A stretch of 64,000 bases of DNA from JAUIAI01 sp041396685 (GCA_041396685.1 JAWKYD010000005.1:330970-394969), one strand, 5' to 3'; numbered from the stretch's first letter, positions 15,854 to 26,305 are shown. Translations and numbers: made by a program. The notes: generated by a model from the letters alone, not told the origin.

Positions 15854-17056
15854 ATGACCGCTACGCCGACGACCGATAGCCTCCACACGTTCTACCAGCG
15901 CGTGCGTTCGCGCTCGCTCACGCTGATTGCGCCGCTGAGCGGCGAGGACTGTGCCCTGCAGTCGATGCCGGACGCGAGCCCGCAAAAATGGCATCTCGCG
16001 CACACGAGTTGGTTCTGGGAAACCTTCGTGCTCATGCCGGGCCTGCCCGGTTTCCGTCCGTTCGACCCCGCCTTCGCCTACCTGTTCAATTCCTACTACA
16101 ACACTGTGGGTGAGCAGTATCCGCGGCCCTTGCGCGGCCTGCTTTCGCGTCCTGATCTGAACACGGTGCTCGCCTATCGCGAGCATGTCGACGCCGGCAT
16201 GGCGCGCTGGTTCGCGGGCAATCCGGGCGCGGTCGCGGACAAGCAGGCGCTGATCCGGCTCGGCCTGAACCACGAGCAGCAACACCAGGAACTGCAGCTG
16301 ACCGACGTCAAGCACCTGCTCAGTCTGAACCCGCTCGCGCCCGCCTATGGCGAAGCGTTGGACCGGCCGTCCGTGGCGCACGCATCGCTCGACTGGCAGG
16401 CATTGGGCGGCCACGCCGCGGCCATCGGTCACGAGGATGGGGGCTTCGCATTCGACAACGAGATGCCGGCCCACACCCAATGGCTGGCGCCCTACGAGAT
16501 CGCCAACCGTCTGGTCACGAACGGAGAGTACCTCCGGTTCGTCGAGGCAGGCGGCTACAGACGTCCGGAATTCTGGCTTGCCGAGGGCTATGACCACGTG
16601 TGCGCACAAGGCTGGGCGGCACCCATCTACTGGCGGCAGCGCGATGGCCAATGGCTGCGGTTCGGGCTCGACGGCGAGACACCGCTCGCTGCCGACGAGC
16701 CGGTCGCGCACCTGAGCCTCTACGAGGCGGATGCCTATGCCCGCTTCGCGGGGGCCCGTCTGCCGACGGAATTCGAATGGGAGCATGCCGCCCGCCACGC
16801 CGGTGCTCGCGCAAGCGGCTTGCTCGACACCGCGTGGCAATGGACATCGAGCAGTTACGCTGCCTATCCCGGCTTCGAGCCCTCGGCCGGCGCCATCGGC
16901 GAGTACAACGGCAAGTTCATGGTCAATCAATACGTGCTGCGCGGCGGCTCGCGCCTGACCCCGACGGGCCACACACGGTTCACCTATCGGAACTTCTTCC
17001 CGGCGGCAACGCGTTGGCAGATGACCGGCGTCCGTCTGGCGCGATCCGTGCGCTGA
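15854..17056 (+). CDS. egtB: EgtB-like hercynine oxygenase (ergothioneine sulfoxide synthase)
   Basis: A 400-residue protein with an N-terminal DinB-like domain and a C-terminal FGE-sulfatase (C-lectin-like) domain, the architecture of EgtB. The likely iron ligands are H50 (WHLAH) and H140/H144 (HEQQHQE). The C-terminal half shows NRLVTNGEYLRFVEAGGY, LPTEFEWEHAARH and GGSRLT. EgtB joins a thiol (gamma-Glu-Cys or Cys) to hercynine with O2. The partner methyltransferase egtD, normally adjacent, is not in the window. It lies 12 bases after the JAB gene, so it may be cotranscribed with the Ubl operon. Its 3' end overlaps the convergent O-antigen ligase gene by 77 bases. Confidence 0.9.
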   Translation: MTATPTTDSLHTFYQRVRSRSLTLIAPLSGEDCALQSMPDASPQKWHLAHTSWFWETFVLMPGLPGFRPFDPAFAYLFNSYYNTVGEQYPRPLRGLLSRPDLNTVLAYREHVDAGMARWFAGNPGAVADKQALIRLGLNHEQQHQELQLTDVKHLLSLNPLAPAYGEALDRPSVAHASLDWQALGGHAAAIGHEDGGFAFDNEMPAHTQWLAPYEIANRLVTNGEYLRFVEAGGYRRPEFWLAEGYDHVCAQGWAAPIYWRQRDGQWLRFGLDGETPLAADEPVAHLSLYEADAYARFAGARLPTEFEWEHAARHAGARASGLLDTAWQWTSSSYAAYPGFEPSAGAIGEYNGKFMVNQYVLRGGSRLTPTGHTRFTYRNFFPAATRWQMTGVRLARSVR

Positions 17057-18269
17057 GCGGCGCGGCGAACAGCAGGCCGGCGATCGAATAGAAGAACGCG
17101 CCCGAGATGTAGTCGAGCTGAAACGTGTGCGTGAGACCGCCCACGGCGAATCCGACGGTCAATGCGCGCAGCATCAATGCCGGCTCGCGGGCCAGACCGC
17201 GTGCTGCCAGCCACATCGCCAGGTAGAGCGAGAGCATCGCCAGCAGGCCGGGCAGCCCCTCCTCTGCCCAGTACAGCAACAGGTCCATGTGCGGATGGTT
17301 GGCGCGGAACAGTCCGTCGCACCGGCCGGTGCAGACACGCGCATAGACGTTCGGGAAGCTGCCGACGCCGTGGCCGAGCCAGGGCGCCTGCTCGATGATC
17401 GTGACCGTATTGCGCAGATAGCTGAGCCGCAAGGTGGCGGGCAGCGCCGCCTCGGCGGTGGAACCGTGCCAGGAATCGACGATCGAGGTCCAACGGTCGC
17501 GCACCTGCGGTGACAGCATGAGCGCGCCGGCCGCCAATGTCAGTACGGCCGCGGTGGCCAGCCAGCGACCACGCCTCAGCGTTCCGATGAGCACCAGCAC
17601 CGCCATGACCAGGAAAGCGAGCTGGCCGGCCCGCCCGGTGACGACGAACAGTATCGATCCGGCCATCACGATGAGTGCGATACCGGCCAGTGCACGCCGC
17701 CAGCGGCTGGCAGCGCTGCCATCCGTCGCCAGCCAGTAGGCCAGCCAGACCGCCGCGAAACCGACCATGAAGTTCTGATACGAATGCGTGACCGTGACCG
17801 GTACCTCCGGATCGAACGGCCCCCACAGCCCCCGCCCGGTGAAGAAGAAGAGCCAGGTCGCCAATGCCATCGTGGCGCCCGCCGCCCACACCGCGAATCG
17901 CACGCGAACGAAGGCGACCGCACTCTGACAGGCGATCGGGGCCAGACTCAGCAAGAGCACCTTGCGCTGCTTGCCCAGCATATCCCAGGCATTGTCGTGT
18001 TCGAAGTCGGCGCCGATCGAATAGACGGCGACCACGACCGGTAACGCCAGCACTGCGAGCAGCACGAAAACAGGCACACGCTCGCGCAGACGTCGCCAGG
18101 CCTCACGCGGCCGCGCCCACGCCGCCAGCATCAGCAGAACACCGATCGAATTGCCTGCCGCCACCGAAATCGGCAACACCAGCAGATAGGCGAACAACAA
18201 CCACTCGAGCGACCGGTCCAGCATCGTCGGCAGGGACGTGCCGGCAATGGTGGGGCCGGAGGCGATCAC
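16980..18269 (-). CDS. O-antigen ligase family membrane protein (Wzy_C)
   Basis: A 429-residue polytopic protein with about 11-12 hydrophobic segments. The conserved Wzy_C part includes VVTGRAGQLAFLVMAVLVLIG and the periplasmic loop LGHGVGSFPNVYA...NHPHMDLLLYWAEEGLPGLL, with the His and Glu typical of WaaL/RfaL ligases. It probably attaches O-antigen to lipid A-core at the periplasmic face. The start is GTG at 18269, overlapping the glycosyltransferase stop (GTGA); ATG at 18224 is an alternative. It is the third gene of the msbA unit. Its last 77 bases overlap the end of egtB on the other strand. Confidence 0.88.
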   Translation of the reverse strand: MIASGPTIAGTSLPTMLDRSLEWLLFAYLLVLPISVAAGNSIGVLLMLAAWARPREAWRRLRERVPVFVLLAVLALPVVVAVYSIGADFEHDNAWDMLGKQRKVLLLSLAPIACQSAVAFVRVRFAVWAAGATMALATWLFFFTGRGLWGPFDPEVPVTVTHSYQNFMVGFAAVWLAYWLATDGSAASRWRRALAGIALIVMAGSILFVVTGRAGQLAFLVMAVLVLIGTLRRGRWLATAAVLTLAAGALMLSPQVRDRWTSIVDSWHGSTAEAALPATLRLSYLRNTVTIIEQAPWLGHGVGSFPNVYARVCTGRCDGLFRANHPHMDLLLYWAEEGLPGLLAMLSLYLAMWLAARGLAREPALMLRALTVGFAVGGLTHTFQLDYISGAFFYSIAGLLFAAPLSARIAPDGRRSSANALPPGRSSDR

Positions 18270-19132
18270 CGTGCGACACCGGTCGGCGCATCACCTGCAT
18301 CGACCGCGCGCCAGAGTTCGATCAGGGTCAGGTACTTGATGAACGCGCCCTGCCCCAGCAGCAGGCAGAGCACCAGACCCGTGCCGCCATCGAGGAAACC
18401 GCGGCGGAGAATATAGCTGCGCAAGAACGCACTCAGGCCACTGCCGATGGCCTGCGCAAGCGACACCCGCCGGCCACGCGCGAACTGCTGGCGTGCCCAC
18501 AAGCCGGAGAACTGCTCGGTCTTACGCCAGAATGCAGCGAGATTCGGATAGCTCTCGTGATCGATGGGCACACGCAGCGTGGCCGTCGCGCCACCGGCGA
18601 CGATCACCCGCTCGTGGACGAGATCATCCGAGAAGCGTGCGGCGTCGCGTCGAAACAGGCGCAGGACGTAATCGGGTGTCCAGCCGCAGTGGCGGATCCA
18701 GCGGCCGAGGAATCGGGTGCGGCGCGGCAGACGCCAGGCGGTCGTGGATCCCGGAACCCGGATCGCCGCCAGAATCTGCGCGGCAAGCGCCGGTCCGATG
18801 CGTTCGTCGGCATCGACCGACAACACCCACTGCCCGCGCGCAAGCGCGAGCGCGGCATTTTTCTGGGGCCCGAAGCCAGGCCAGGTCGCGGATACCTGCA
18901 CCCTTGCGCCGGCCGCGCGCGCGATGTCGATCGTGCCGTCGGTGCTGCCGGAATCGAGCACGATGCACTCGTCGACGAAGCTCAGCGAGGCCAGACAGGC
19001 GGCAATGTTGGCCGCCTCGTTGAACGTGATGATGATCGCCGACAGGTTCACCTGCGCGGCGTTTTCATCGCGCCCGCCTTCGGGCGCGGCATCGGCGCCC
19101 GCCGCGGGCGTGACGGGCCCGGCACCACTCAT
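18266..19132 (-). CDS. Family 2 glycosyltransferase (WaaE/KdtX-like)
   Basis: A 288-residue GT-A glycosyltransferase. It shows LSAIIITFNEAANIAACL at about residues 30-47, the VDECIVLDSGSTDGT segment, and SVDADERI carrying the metal-binding acidic residues. The C-terminal half (DLVHERVIVAGG, SYILRRGFLDGGTGLVLCLL) is as in WaaE/KdtX beta-1,4-glucosyltransferases of the LPS core. It overlaps msbA upstream by four bases (ATGA) and the ligase gene downstream, so the three form one LPS operon. Confidence 0.88.
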   Translation of the reverse strand: MSGAGPVTPAAGADAAPEGGRDENAAQVNLSAIIITFNEAANIAACLASLSFVDECIVLDSGSTDGTIDIARAAGARVQVSATWPGFGPQKNAALALARGQWVLSVDADERIGPALAAQILAAIRVPGSTTAWRLPRRTRFLGRWIRHCGWTPDYVLRLFRRDAARFSDDLVHERVIVAGGATATLRVPIDHESYPNLAAFWRKTEQFSGLWARQQFARGRRVSLAQAIGSGLSAFLRSYILRRGFLDGGTGLVLCLLLGQGAFIKYLTLIELWRAVDAGDAPTGVAR

Positions 19133-20877
19133 GGGCGTGAATCGATCTCGGCGAACTGCAGACTATGCAGGCTGGCGTAGATTCCGCCGGCCGCCAGCAG
19201 GCTCTCGTGATTGCCGGATTCGACGATCCGTCCGTGATCCAGGACGATGATCCGGTCTGCTCGCTCGATCGTGGACAGGCGGTGCGCGATCACCAGCGTG
19301 GTGCGGCCGGCCATGATCCGCTCGAGCGCCTGCTGCACCTCCCGCTCCGTGCGGGTATCGAGCGCCGAGGTGGCCTCGTCCAGCAGCAACACGGGTGGAT
19401 CGCGCAACAACGCCCGCGCGATCGCGAGTCGCTGTCGCTGGCCGCCGGAGAAACGCGCGCCACCCTCGCCGACCTGGTGGTCGAGCCCGCCAGGCAGCGT
19501 CCGCACGTGAGTATCCAGCGCCGCGCCGCTCAATGCGTCCCAGATTGCCTCGTCGTCGGGCACGGGGTCGCAGCCGAACGCAACGTTGCCGCGCACCGTA
19601 TCGTTGAACAGCGTGACGTCCTGACTCACCATGCCGAGCTGCGCACGCAGATCGGCGAGCCGGATCTGTTCGATCGGCACACCGTCGAGCAGGATGCGCC
19701 CAGAGGTCGGCGAGTCGAGGCGCGGCAGCAGCGAAACCAGCGAGCTCTTGCCGGCGCCCGACGCGCCAACCAGCGCGATCACCTCGCCGGGTGCGATGTC
19801 GAGGTCGATCTCGCACAGGGCGTCCTTGTCGGCCCCGGGGTAGCGGAACGTGACCCGCTCGAAGCGGATCGCACCGCGCGCGCGGTCGACGGTCAGGGTG
19901 CCTTCGTCGATTTCGGCCGGCTGATCGAGCAGCGCGAACACACCCTCGGCCGCCGCCAGGCCACGCTGCAACTCGGCATTGACGTCGGCCAGGCGCTTGA
20001 GCGGCGCGAGCAGCATCAGCATCGCGGTGATGAACGACACGAAGCCGCCCACCGTGGTCTGATTGTTGGCCGATTGCAGCATGGCCACGGCGATCACGAT
20101 CGACACCGCGACCGCGGCCAGCAACTGGGTAATCGGCACGGTGGCAGCGCCGGCCACGGTCATGCGCATCGCGAAGCTGCGCAGCCGTTCGGCCGTCTGT
20201 TGAAACAGCCGGCCCTGCTGGTCGTACCCACCGAAGATCTTCACCACCTTGATGCCTTGCACGCCCTCTTGGACGACACGGGTCAGTTCGCCCGTGTGCT
20301 CGAGATTACGACGCGCGAGCGTGCGCATGCGCTTGCTGTAGATGCGGATGACGAATGCGGTGAGCGGAATCAGCATCAGCGCCACCAGCGTGAGCTTCCA
20401 GTTCAGATAGAGCAGCCAGCCCAGCAGCCCGGCCACGATCAGTGAATCGCGCACGATCACGGTCATGACATGCGAGGCTGCGCCGGTCACGTTGGTGACC
20501 TCGAACACGATCTTGGAGACGATCAGGCCCGAGGCATCGCGCTCGAAGGCTTCCTTGGACAGATGCATCATGTGCGAGAACATCTGCCGGCGCAGGTCGA
20601 TCAAAACCTTGTTGGCCACCCAGGCCAGGCCATAGCTGCTGGTGAACGTGGCCACGCCGCGCACGAGAAAGATGCCGATCAGTGCGGTGGGCACGACCCA
20701 CATCGGCAGATCGCCGGCACTCGCGAAGCCCTCGTCGAGCAGTGGCTTCATGAGCGCCGGAAACAGGGGCTCCGTGGCCGCGGCGATGATCATGCCCAAC
20801 AGCGCCAACGCGAAGCCCGCCCGATACGGACGCGTGTAGGACAACAGCCGGCGATAGACCTCTAGACTGCGCTTCAA
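19129..20877 (-). CDS. msbA: Lipid A export permease/ATP-binding protein MsbA
   Basis: A 582-residue ABC exporter half-transporter. Six membrane segments occupy about residues 1-310, followed by a nucleotide-binding domain with Walker A GASGAGKSS, signature FSGGQRQRLAIARALL, Walker B VLLLDEATSALD and the H-loop VIAHRLST. MsbA flips lipid A-core across the inner membrane. The start is TTG at 20877, supported by GGAG seven bases upstream and the normal MsbA N-terminus. It follows dnaE by 36 bases in the same direction and overlaps the glycosyltransferase gene. Confidence 0.95.
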   Translation of the reverse strand: MKRSLEVYRRLLSYTRPYRAGFALALLGMIIAAATEPLFPALMKPLLDEGFASAGDLPMWVVPTALIGIFLVRGVATFTSSYGLAWVANKVLIDLRRQMFSHMMHLSKEAFERDASGLIVSKIVFEVTNVTGAASHVMTVIVRDSLIVAGLLGWLLYLNWKLTLVALMLIPLTAFVIRIYSKRMRTLARRNLEHTGELTRVVQEGVQGIKVVKIFGGYDQQGRLFQQTAERLRSFAMRMTVAGAATVPITQLLAAVAVSIVIAVAMLQSANNQTTVGGFVSFITAMLMLLAPLKRLADVNAELQRGLAAAEGVFALLDQPAEIDEGTLTVDRARGAIRFERVTFRYPGADKDALCEIDLDIAPGEVIALVGASGAGKSSLVSLLPRLDSPTSGRILLDGVPIEQIRLADLRAQLGMVSQDVTLFNDTVRGNVAFGCDPVPDDEAIWDALSGAALDTHVRTLPGGLDHQVGEGGARFSGGQRQRLAIARALLRDPPVLLLDEATSALDTRTEREVQQALERIMAGRTTLVIAHRLSTIERADRIIVLDHGRIVESGNHESLLAAGGIYASLHSLQFAEIDSRP

Positions 20878-20913
20878 GGATTGGCTCCGACGCTCGTGCG
20901 TCGTCGCGACGCC

Positions 20914-23900
20914 TCATCCATAGACGACCTGCACACGAGAGGGCTCGAGCCATTCGCGCAGCGCGCCGATCGCGACATCGTCGACCTGCAGCCGCCAATG
21001 TTCGGGCAGGCGCAGCAGGCACTCCGCCTCACGGGCGCGATAGGCGATCTCGACCGGGCAACCGGGCTGACGATCGCCGGCCCGCCAGGCATCGAGCCGC
21101 TCGCGCAGCTGGCGATGATTGGCGTCGCCGTTGAGACTGAGGCGCAGGGCGCGCGCGAACATCTGGCGCGCGCCGGCCAGCCCGAGGATCTGATCGGCCG
21201 AGGCACGAAATCCACCGGAGTAGTCGTCGCGCGCAACCCGTGCCTGCACGACCAGCAATTCGTCCTCGCGCAGCATCGAGCGGCACTGGTCGTAGAGCTC
21301 GCTGTAGACCGCGACGTCGACCGAGCCCGTGCCGTCGTCGAGCGTGACGAACACCATCTTGCCGCGCCGGGTCATCTGGGTGCGCAGCCCGGTGACGATG
21401 CCGGCCAGCCAGACCGCCTGCTGCGAGGGCTGAACCTTGCCCAGTTGCAGCGACACGAAGCGGCGGACCTCGCTCGCATAGCTCTCGAACAGATGGCCGC
21501 TGTAGAAATAGCCGAGCGCGCTCTTTTCTTCCTGCAGTCGCTGGCGATCGTCCCAGGGCGAGACCTTCAGCCAGATCGGCGCGGCCGCATCGGCGCCGTC
21601 GACCTCGAACAGACCGACCTGGTTGGCAGCCGCCGCCTGCGCCTCGGAGAACTCGAGCGCCGCGCCGACATTGGCCAGCAGGCCGGCGCGATCGGGGTCG
21701 ATCGCATCGAAGGCGCCGGCGCGCACCAGCGCCTCGACGAGCCGCCGCCCGACCAGGCGTCGGTCGATGCGCTGGCAGAAGTCGAACAGATCGACGAACG
21801 GCCGGTCCTGGCGCACTTCGATGATGTGGCGCACGGCGGCCTCGCCCGCCCCCTTGATGGCGCCCAGGCCGTAGCGCAGCGCCCGATCGGCGACCGCGCG
21901 GAAATCCCACTGCGAGGCATTGATGTCGGGCGGCAGCACTTCGACCTTGTTGTCGCGCGCATCGGCCACGAACAGGCGCACCTTGTCGGTGTCGTCCATG
22001 TCGGAGGACAGGGTGCCGGCCATGAACTCGGCCGGATAGTGCGCCTTGAGCCAGGCGGTCTGATAAGTGACCACGGCATAGGCGGCCGTGTGCGATTTGT
22101 TGAAGCCGTACTCGGCGAACATCGCCATCAGGTCGAACAGCTTGTTCGCGAGCGCTTCGTCGTAACCCTTCTCGCGCGCGCCGGCCAGGAAGATGTCGCG
22201 GTGCTTGGCCATCTCCTCGGGCTTCTTCTTGCCCATGGCCCGGCGCAGCAGGTCGGCGCCACCGAGCGTATAGCCGCCGATGATCTGCGCGATCTGCATG
22301 ACCTGCTCCTGATACACGATCACGCCATAGGTAGGCTCGAGCGTGGCTTTCAGGTCGTCGTGGAAGTAATCGATCTTCTGCTGGCCCTTCTTGCGAAGGA
22401 TGAAGTCATCGACCATGCCTGAGCCCAGGGGCCGGGGCGGTACAGGGCCAGCACCGCGATGATGTCTTCGAAGCGATCGGGGGCGAGCTTCTTCAGAAGC
22501 TTCTTCATGCCCTCGCTTTCCAGCTGGAAGATCGCGGTGGTGTTAGCGTCGCGCAGCACCTTGTAGGCGGCCGGGTCGTCGAAGCTGAGCGCGTTCAGGT
22601 CGAGCCCGAGGCCGGGGTGACGCTCGCGGATGCCGTCGACCGCGTGCTGGATGATGGTCAGGTTGCGCAGGCCGAGAAAGTCGAACTTGACCAGGCCGAC
22701 AGCCTCGACATCGTCCTTGTCGAACTGGCTGACCACGCTGCTGTCGCTGCCGGGCTGACGATACAAGGGGCAGAAATCGGTCAGCTTGCCTGGCGCGATC
22801 AGCACGCCGCCGGCGTGCATGCCAACATTGCGGCAGAGGTCCTCGAGCGGCTCGGCCAATGCGAGCAGTTCACGCACCTCGTCTTCGCTTTCTTCGCGCT
22901 CGCGCAACTGCGGCTCGGCCTCGCGCGCCTTGGCCAGCGACAGTGGCTTGTTCTGCACGACCGGCACCAGCTTGGAGAGCTGGTCGCAGAAGTTGTAGCC
23001 CATGTCGAGAACGCGGCCGACGTCGCGGATCACGGCCTTGGAGGCCATGGTGCCAAAGGTGGCGATCTGCGACACGGCATCGGCGCCGTAGCGTCGACGC
23101 ACGTACTCGATGACCTGGTAGCGCTTGTCCTGGCAGAAGTCGATGTCGAAGTCGGGCATCGACACCCGCTCGGGGTTCAGGAAGCGCTCGAACAGCAGTG
23201 CGTATGGAATCGGGTCGATGTCGGTGATGCCGAGCGCGAACGCGACCAGCGAGCCCGCGCCGGAGCCGCGCCCCGGCCCCACCGGCACGCCGTTGTGCTT
23301 GGCCCAGACGATGAAGTCGGCCACGATGAGAAAGTAGCCGGAAAAGCCCATCTCGACGATGGTGTCGCACTCGTGCTCGAGCCGCTCGCCGTAATGCGGC
23401 ATCTGCCGCTCGCGCTCGGCGGCATCGGGAAACAGCTTCTCCATGCGCCCGGCCAGGCCCTCGCGCGACAGGCGACGCATGTAGTCGTCCAGGCCACTGC
23501 CGTCGGGCGTGGGGAAGTCCGGCAGACGCGGCTTGCCCAGGGTCATCGTGACATTGCAGCGCCGGGCGAGCTCGACCGTGTTCGCGACCGCCTCGGGCAG
23601 ATCGGCGAACAGGGCGACCATTTCGTCCTGGGTCTTCAGGTACTGTTCGGGCGTGAACCGGCGCGTGCGGCGCGGATTGGCCAGGATCTCACCCTCGGCG
23701 ATGCATACGCGGGCCTCGTGGGCGCGGTAGTCGTCCGCGGTCGGGAACTGCACCGGATGCGTGGCCACCAGGGGCAAGCCTAGCGCCGCGCCGAGATGCG
23801 CCGCCAGGCGCACGTGGGTTTCGTCCTGCGCGTGCCCGGCTCGCTGCACTTCCAGGAAGTAACGTCCCGGCAGTCGCTGCGACCATTGCGTCGCCAGCGC

Positions 23901-24362
23901 CCGGGCCTGATCGTCGTTGCCGGCCAGCAGCGCCTGGCCGACATCGCCCGCGGCCGCACCGGAGAGCACGACCAGCCCCTCGCCGACATGCGGATCGTCG
24001 AACCAGCGGGCATCGAGCAGCGCCCGCCCGCGCTCGGCGTTCTCCAGCCAGGCGCGGCTGAGCAACTCACAAAGACGCAGGTATCCAAGAGGGTCGACGG
24101 CGAGCAACAGCAGCCGGAAAGGCCGGTCGGGATCCGCGTCGTTGGCCAGCCAGCAATCGGCACCGCAGATCGGTTTGATGCCGGATTTGCGTGCCGCCCG
24201 GTAGAACTTGACCCAGCCGAACAGATTGGCCAGATCGGTCATGGCCAGCGCCGCCTGGCCATCGGCAGCGGCGGCCCGCATCAACGGACCGATGCGATTG
24301 ATCGAATCGGTGACCGAGTATTCGGTGTGCAGTCGCAGATGAACGAATGACGGTGCGGGCAT
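20914..24362 (-). CDS. dnaE: DNA polymerase III alpha subunit, interrupted by a one-base frameshift
   Basis: Two overlapping readings together give a full DnaE of about 1149 residues. The N-terminal part (from ATG 24362: PSFVHLRLHTEYSVTDS) holds the PHP domain and the polymerase core (GPGRGSGAGSLVAF, MPDFDIDFCQDKR). The C-terminal part holds KPEEMAKHR, the HhH region and the OB fold. They join at LYRPGP|LGSGMVDD, where the G run at 22428-22431 (C run on the coding strand) is one base short; adding one C restores the conserved sequence. As written, the protein would stop shortly after RPGP. dnaE is essential, so a consensus sequence error is more likely than a real mutation unless a second copy exists. 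Confidence 0.93.
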
Positions 24363-24467
24363 TGGAATGATGTTGGCATGCGCGATGCGCGTTGCGAAGG
24401 TGAACGCGGCCGCGATGCGTCTGCTCGACGGCGACCGGCGCATCGGGCCCGGTCAACCGACACGATT

Positions 24468-25028
24468 TTACCCGCCCAGGCGCGAAGCGAATCCAGCCAG
24501 GCGGCGACCATAGTCGCGCGCCGATTCGAGATCGCCATCGGGCGGGCTCTCGTCGGCGGGAACGTTGTCCGCCTGAGCCATCAGACCGAGCCACGAACCG
24601 AGCCGGTTTCGCGCATCGGGATCGCCTGGTTCGCTGGGTGAAGGCTGTGCGGGGCCCACCCAGATCATGCCGTGCTGCATCGCCAGCAAAGAGAAGGACT
24701 GCAACGTGGCGAGCTTGTCGCCGCTCATCTGACCCGAGCACGTGAAGCCACCGGCCACCTTGTCGCGCCAGGTCTGGGTCATCCAGGCCTTGGCGCTGGC
24801 ATCCGCGAACGCCTTGAACGGCGCCGACGGGCCGCCCATGTATGTGGGCGAACCGAACACGATCGCGTCGGCCTGCGCGAGCGTGCGCCAGCCGGCATCG
24901 TCGAGATCTTCGACGGGCAGCAGGGCCGGCCGCGCGGCGCCCGCCTGGCGCACACCCTCGGCCAGCGCCTCGGCCACGCGCCGCGTATGGCCGTATCCAG
25001 AATGAAAGACGATCGCAACCGTGGTCAT
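24468..25028 (-). CDS. Flavodoxin family protein (WrbA-like NAD(P)H:quinone reductase)
   Basis: A 186-residue flavodoxin-fold protein. The FMN phosphate loop is FHSGYGHTRRVAEALAEG at the N-terminus. Further binding segments are FGSPTYMGGPSAPFKAF and GFTCSGQMSGDKLATLQS, as in WrbA-type quinone reductases and related FMN reductases. It probably reduces quinones by two electrons to limit oxidative stress. It lies 105 bases upstream of dnaE in the same direction and is divergent from gluQ. The 295 bases between it and gluQ hold no gene that I can support. Confidence 0.85.
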   Translation of the reverse strand: MTTVAIVFHSGYGHTRRVAEALAEGVRQAGAARPALLPVEDLDDAGWRTLAQADAIVFGSPTYMGGPSAPFKAFADASAKAWMTQTWRDKVAGGFTCSGQMSGDKLATLQSFSLLAMQHGMIWVGPAQPSPSEPGDPDARNRLGSWLGLMAQADNVPADESPPDGDLESARDYGRRLAGFASRLGG

Positions 25029-25323
25029 GGTCCGCCCTGGTCAGTGAATGCAGCGGTGATTATCGACGCCGGCGATCCGGGCCGGCCGGCCGCGATGCAG
25101 CGCCGGGTCGTGACAACCGCCGAACGAGAACGAATGATGGCTGTCGAGCCGACCGCGATCGGCGTGACCGCGTTCATTGGCGGGTCGACGTGCGAGCATG
25201 CCGTTCTCCGGGATCGACGACGAATGATGCTATGGCATTCTGGATCATGAACGGTTCGGCCCGGGTTGGCGCCGGAACCCTACGGGACACGCTGATCTCT
25301 CTGCCGCGCCTGCCACATTTGCC

Positions 25324-26268
25324 ATGATGACGACTTCCAGCCCGGCTGGGCGCTACATCGGCCGTTTCGCGCCATCGCCGACCGGCCCGCTGCACGAGGG
25401 CTCGATCGTGGCCGCGCTGGCGAGCTGGCTCGATGCCCGCGCCCACGACGGCCGATGGCTGCTGCGCATCGAAGACATCGATCCGCCGCGTGAGCTCGCC
25501 GGTGCGAGCGAACTGATCGTCGCCACACTCGAACGTCTCGGCATGCGTGCGGACGAGCCAGCCCTGCTGCAGAGCAGCCGCCTGGATGCGCACCTGGCGG
25601 CGATCGCAGCGTTGCGCATGCGCGGGCGCGTCTACGACTGCAGCTGCAGCCGGCGCGAGATCCGCGAGCGCCTGATCGAGTTGGGCAGGCTCGGCGGGAA
25701 CGAGAGCCCTGGCGAGGCCGGCCCGCCCTACCCCGGCACCTGTCGCAACGGGCCGACCCGCAAACGCGACCGCAGCACCTTGCGCTATCGGGTCGACGAC
25801 CGGGTCGTCGAATGGGCGGATCGGCCGGCCGGTCACGACGGCGGCCGCCTGCAACGCGAATCGCTGGCCCTGACCTGCGGCGACTTCCCGCTGCGCCGTG
25901 CCGACGGCCTGATCAGTTATCAGCTGGCAGTGGTCGTGGACGACGGTGCTGCCGGGATCACCGATGTCGTGCGCGGGGCGGATCTGGTCACATCGACGGC
26001 CCGCCAGCACGATCTGGCCGACTCACTCGGACTGCCGCGACCACGGTCGCTGCACATACCGGTCCTGACCGATGCAGATGGCACGAAATTGTCCAAGCAG
26101 ACCGGCGCCCCGGCCGTGTTGGCGCATGAAGATCTCGACGGCAGGATCGCGATCCTGAACCGAGCACTCGGGCATCTCGAATTGAAGGCCGTTGTCGCCG
26201 GGTCGCTCGCGCAGTGGCAGGCCGGTGCCATCGAGCGCTGGCGCCAATCGAGGTGGTTCGCGAGCTGA
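25324..26268 (+). CDS. gluQ: Glutamyl-Q tRNA(Asp) synthetase
   Basis: A 314-residue paralogue of the glutamyl-tRNA synthetase catalytic domain that lacks the anticodon-binding domain. It has the HIGH-like region RFAPSPTGPLHEGS, the zinc-site cysteines CSCSR with a later YPGTC, and the KMSKS-like GTKLSKQTG near residue 258. GluQ attaches glutamate to the queuosine of tRNA(Asp), a widespread proteobacterial function. Two ATG codons in tandem (25324, 25327) are possible starts. dksA, its common neighbour, is not here. Confidence 0.93.
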   Translation: MMTTSSPAGRYIGRFAPSPTGPLHEGSIVAALASWLDARAHDGRWLLRIEDIDPPRELAGASELIVATLERLGMRADEPALLQSSRLDAHLAAIAALRMRGRVYDCSCSRREIRERLIELGRLGGNESPGEAGPPYPGTCRNGPTRKRDRSTLRYRVDDRVVEWADRPAGHDGGRLQRESLALTCGDFPLRRADGLISYQLAVVVDDGAAGITDVVRGADLVTSTARQHDLADSLGLPRPRSLHIPVLTDADGTKLSKQTGAPAVLAHEDLDGRIAILNRALGHLELKAVVAGSLAQWQAGAIERWRQSRWFAS

Positions 26269-26305
26269 AGGGTTGTCGCAGGCCCGCCGCGCCCGCGCCG
26301 GTTGG

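Noticed and set aside
24778..25323. Short plus-strand readings between the flavodoxin and gluQ genes
   Set aside because: Mixed composition, no ribosome binding site in a proper place and no known pattern.
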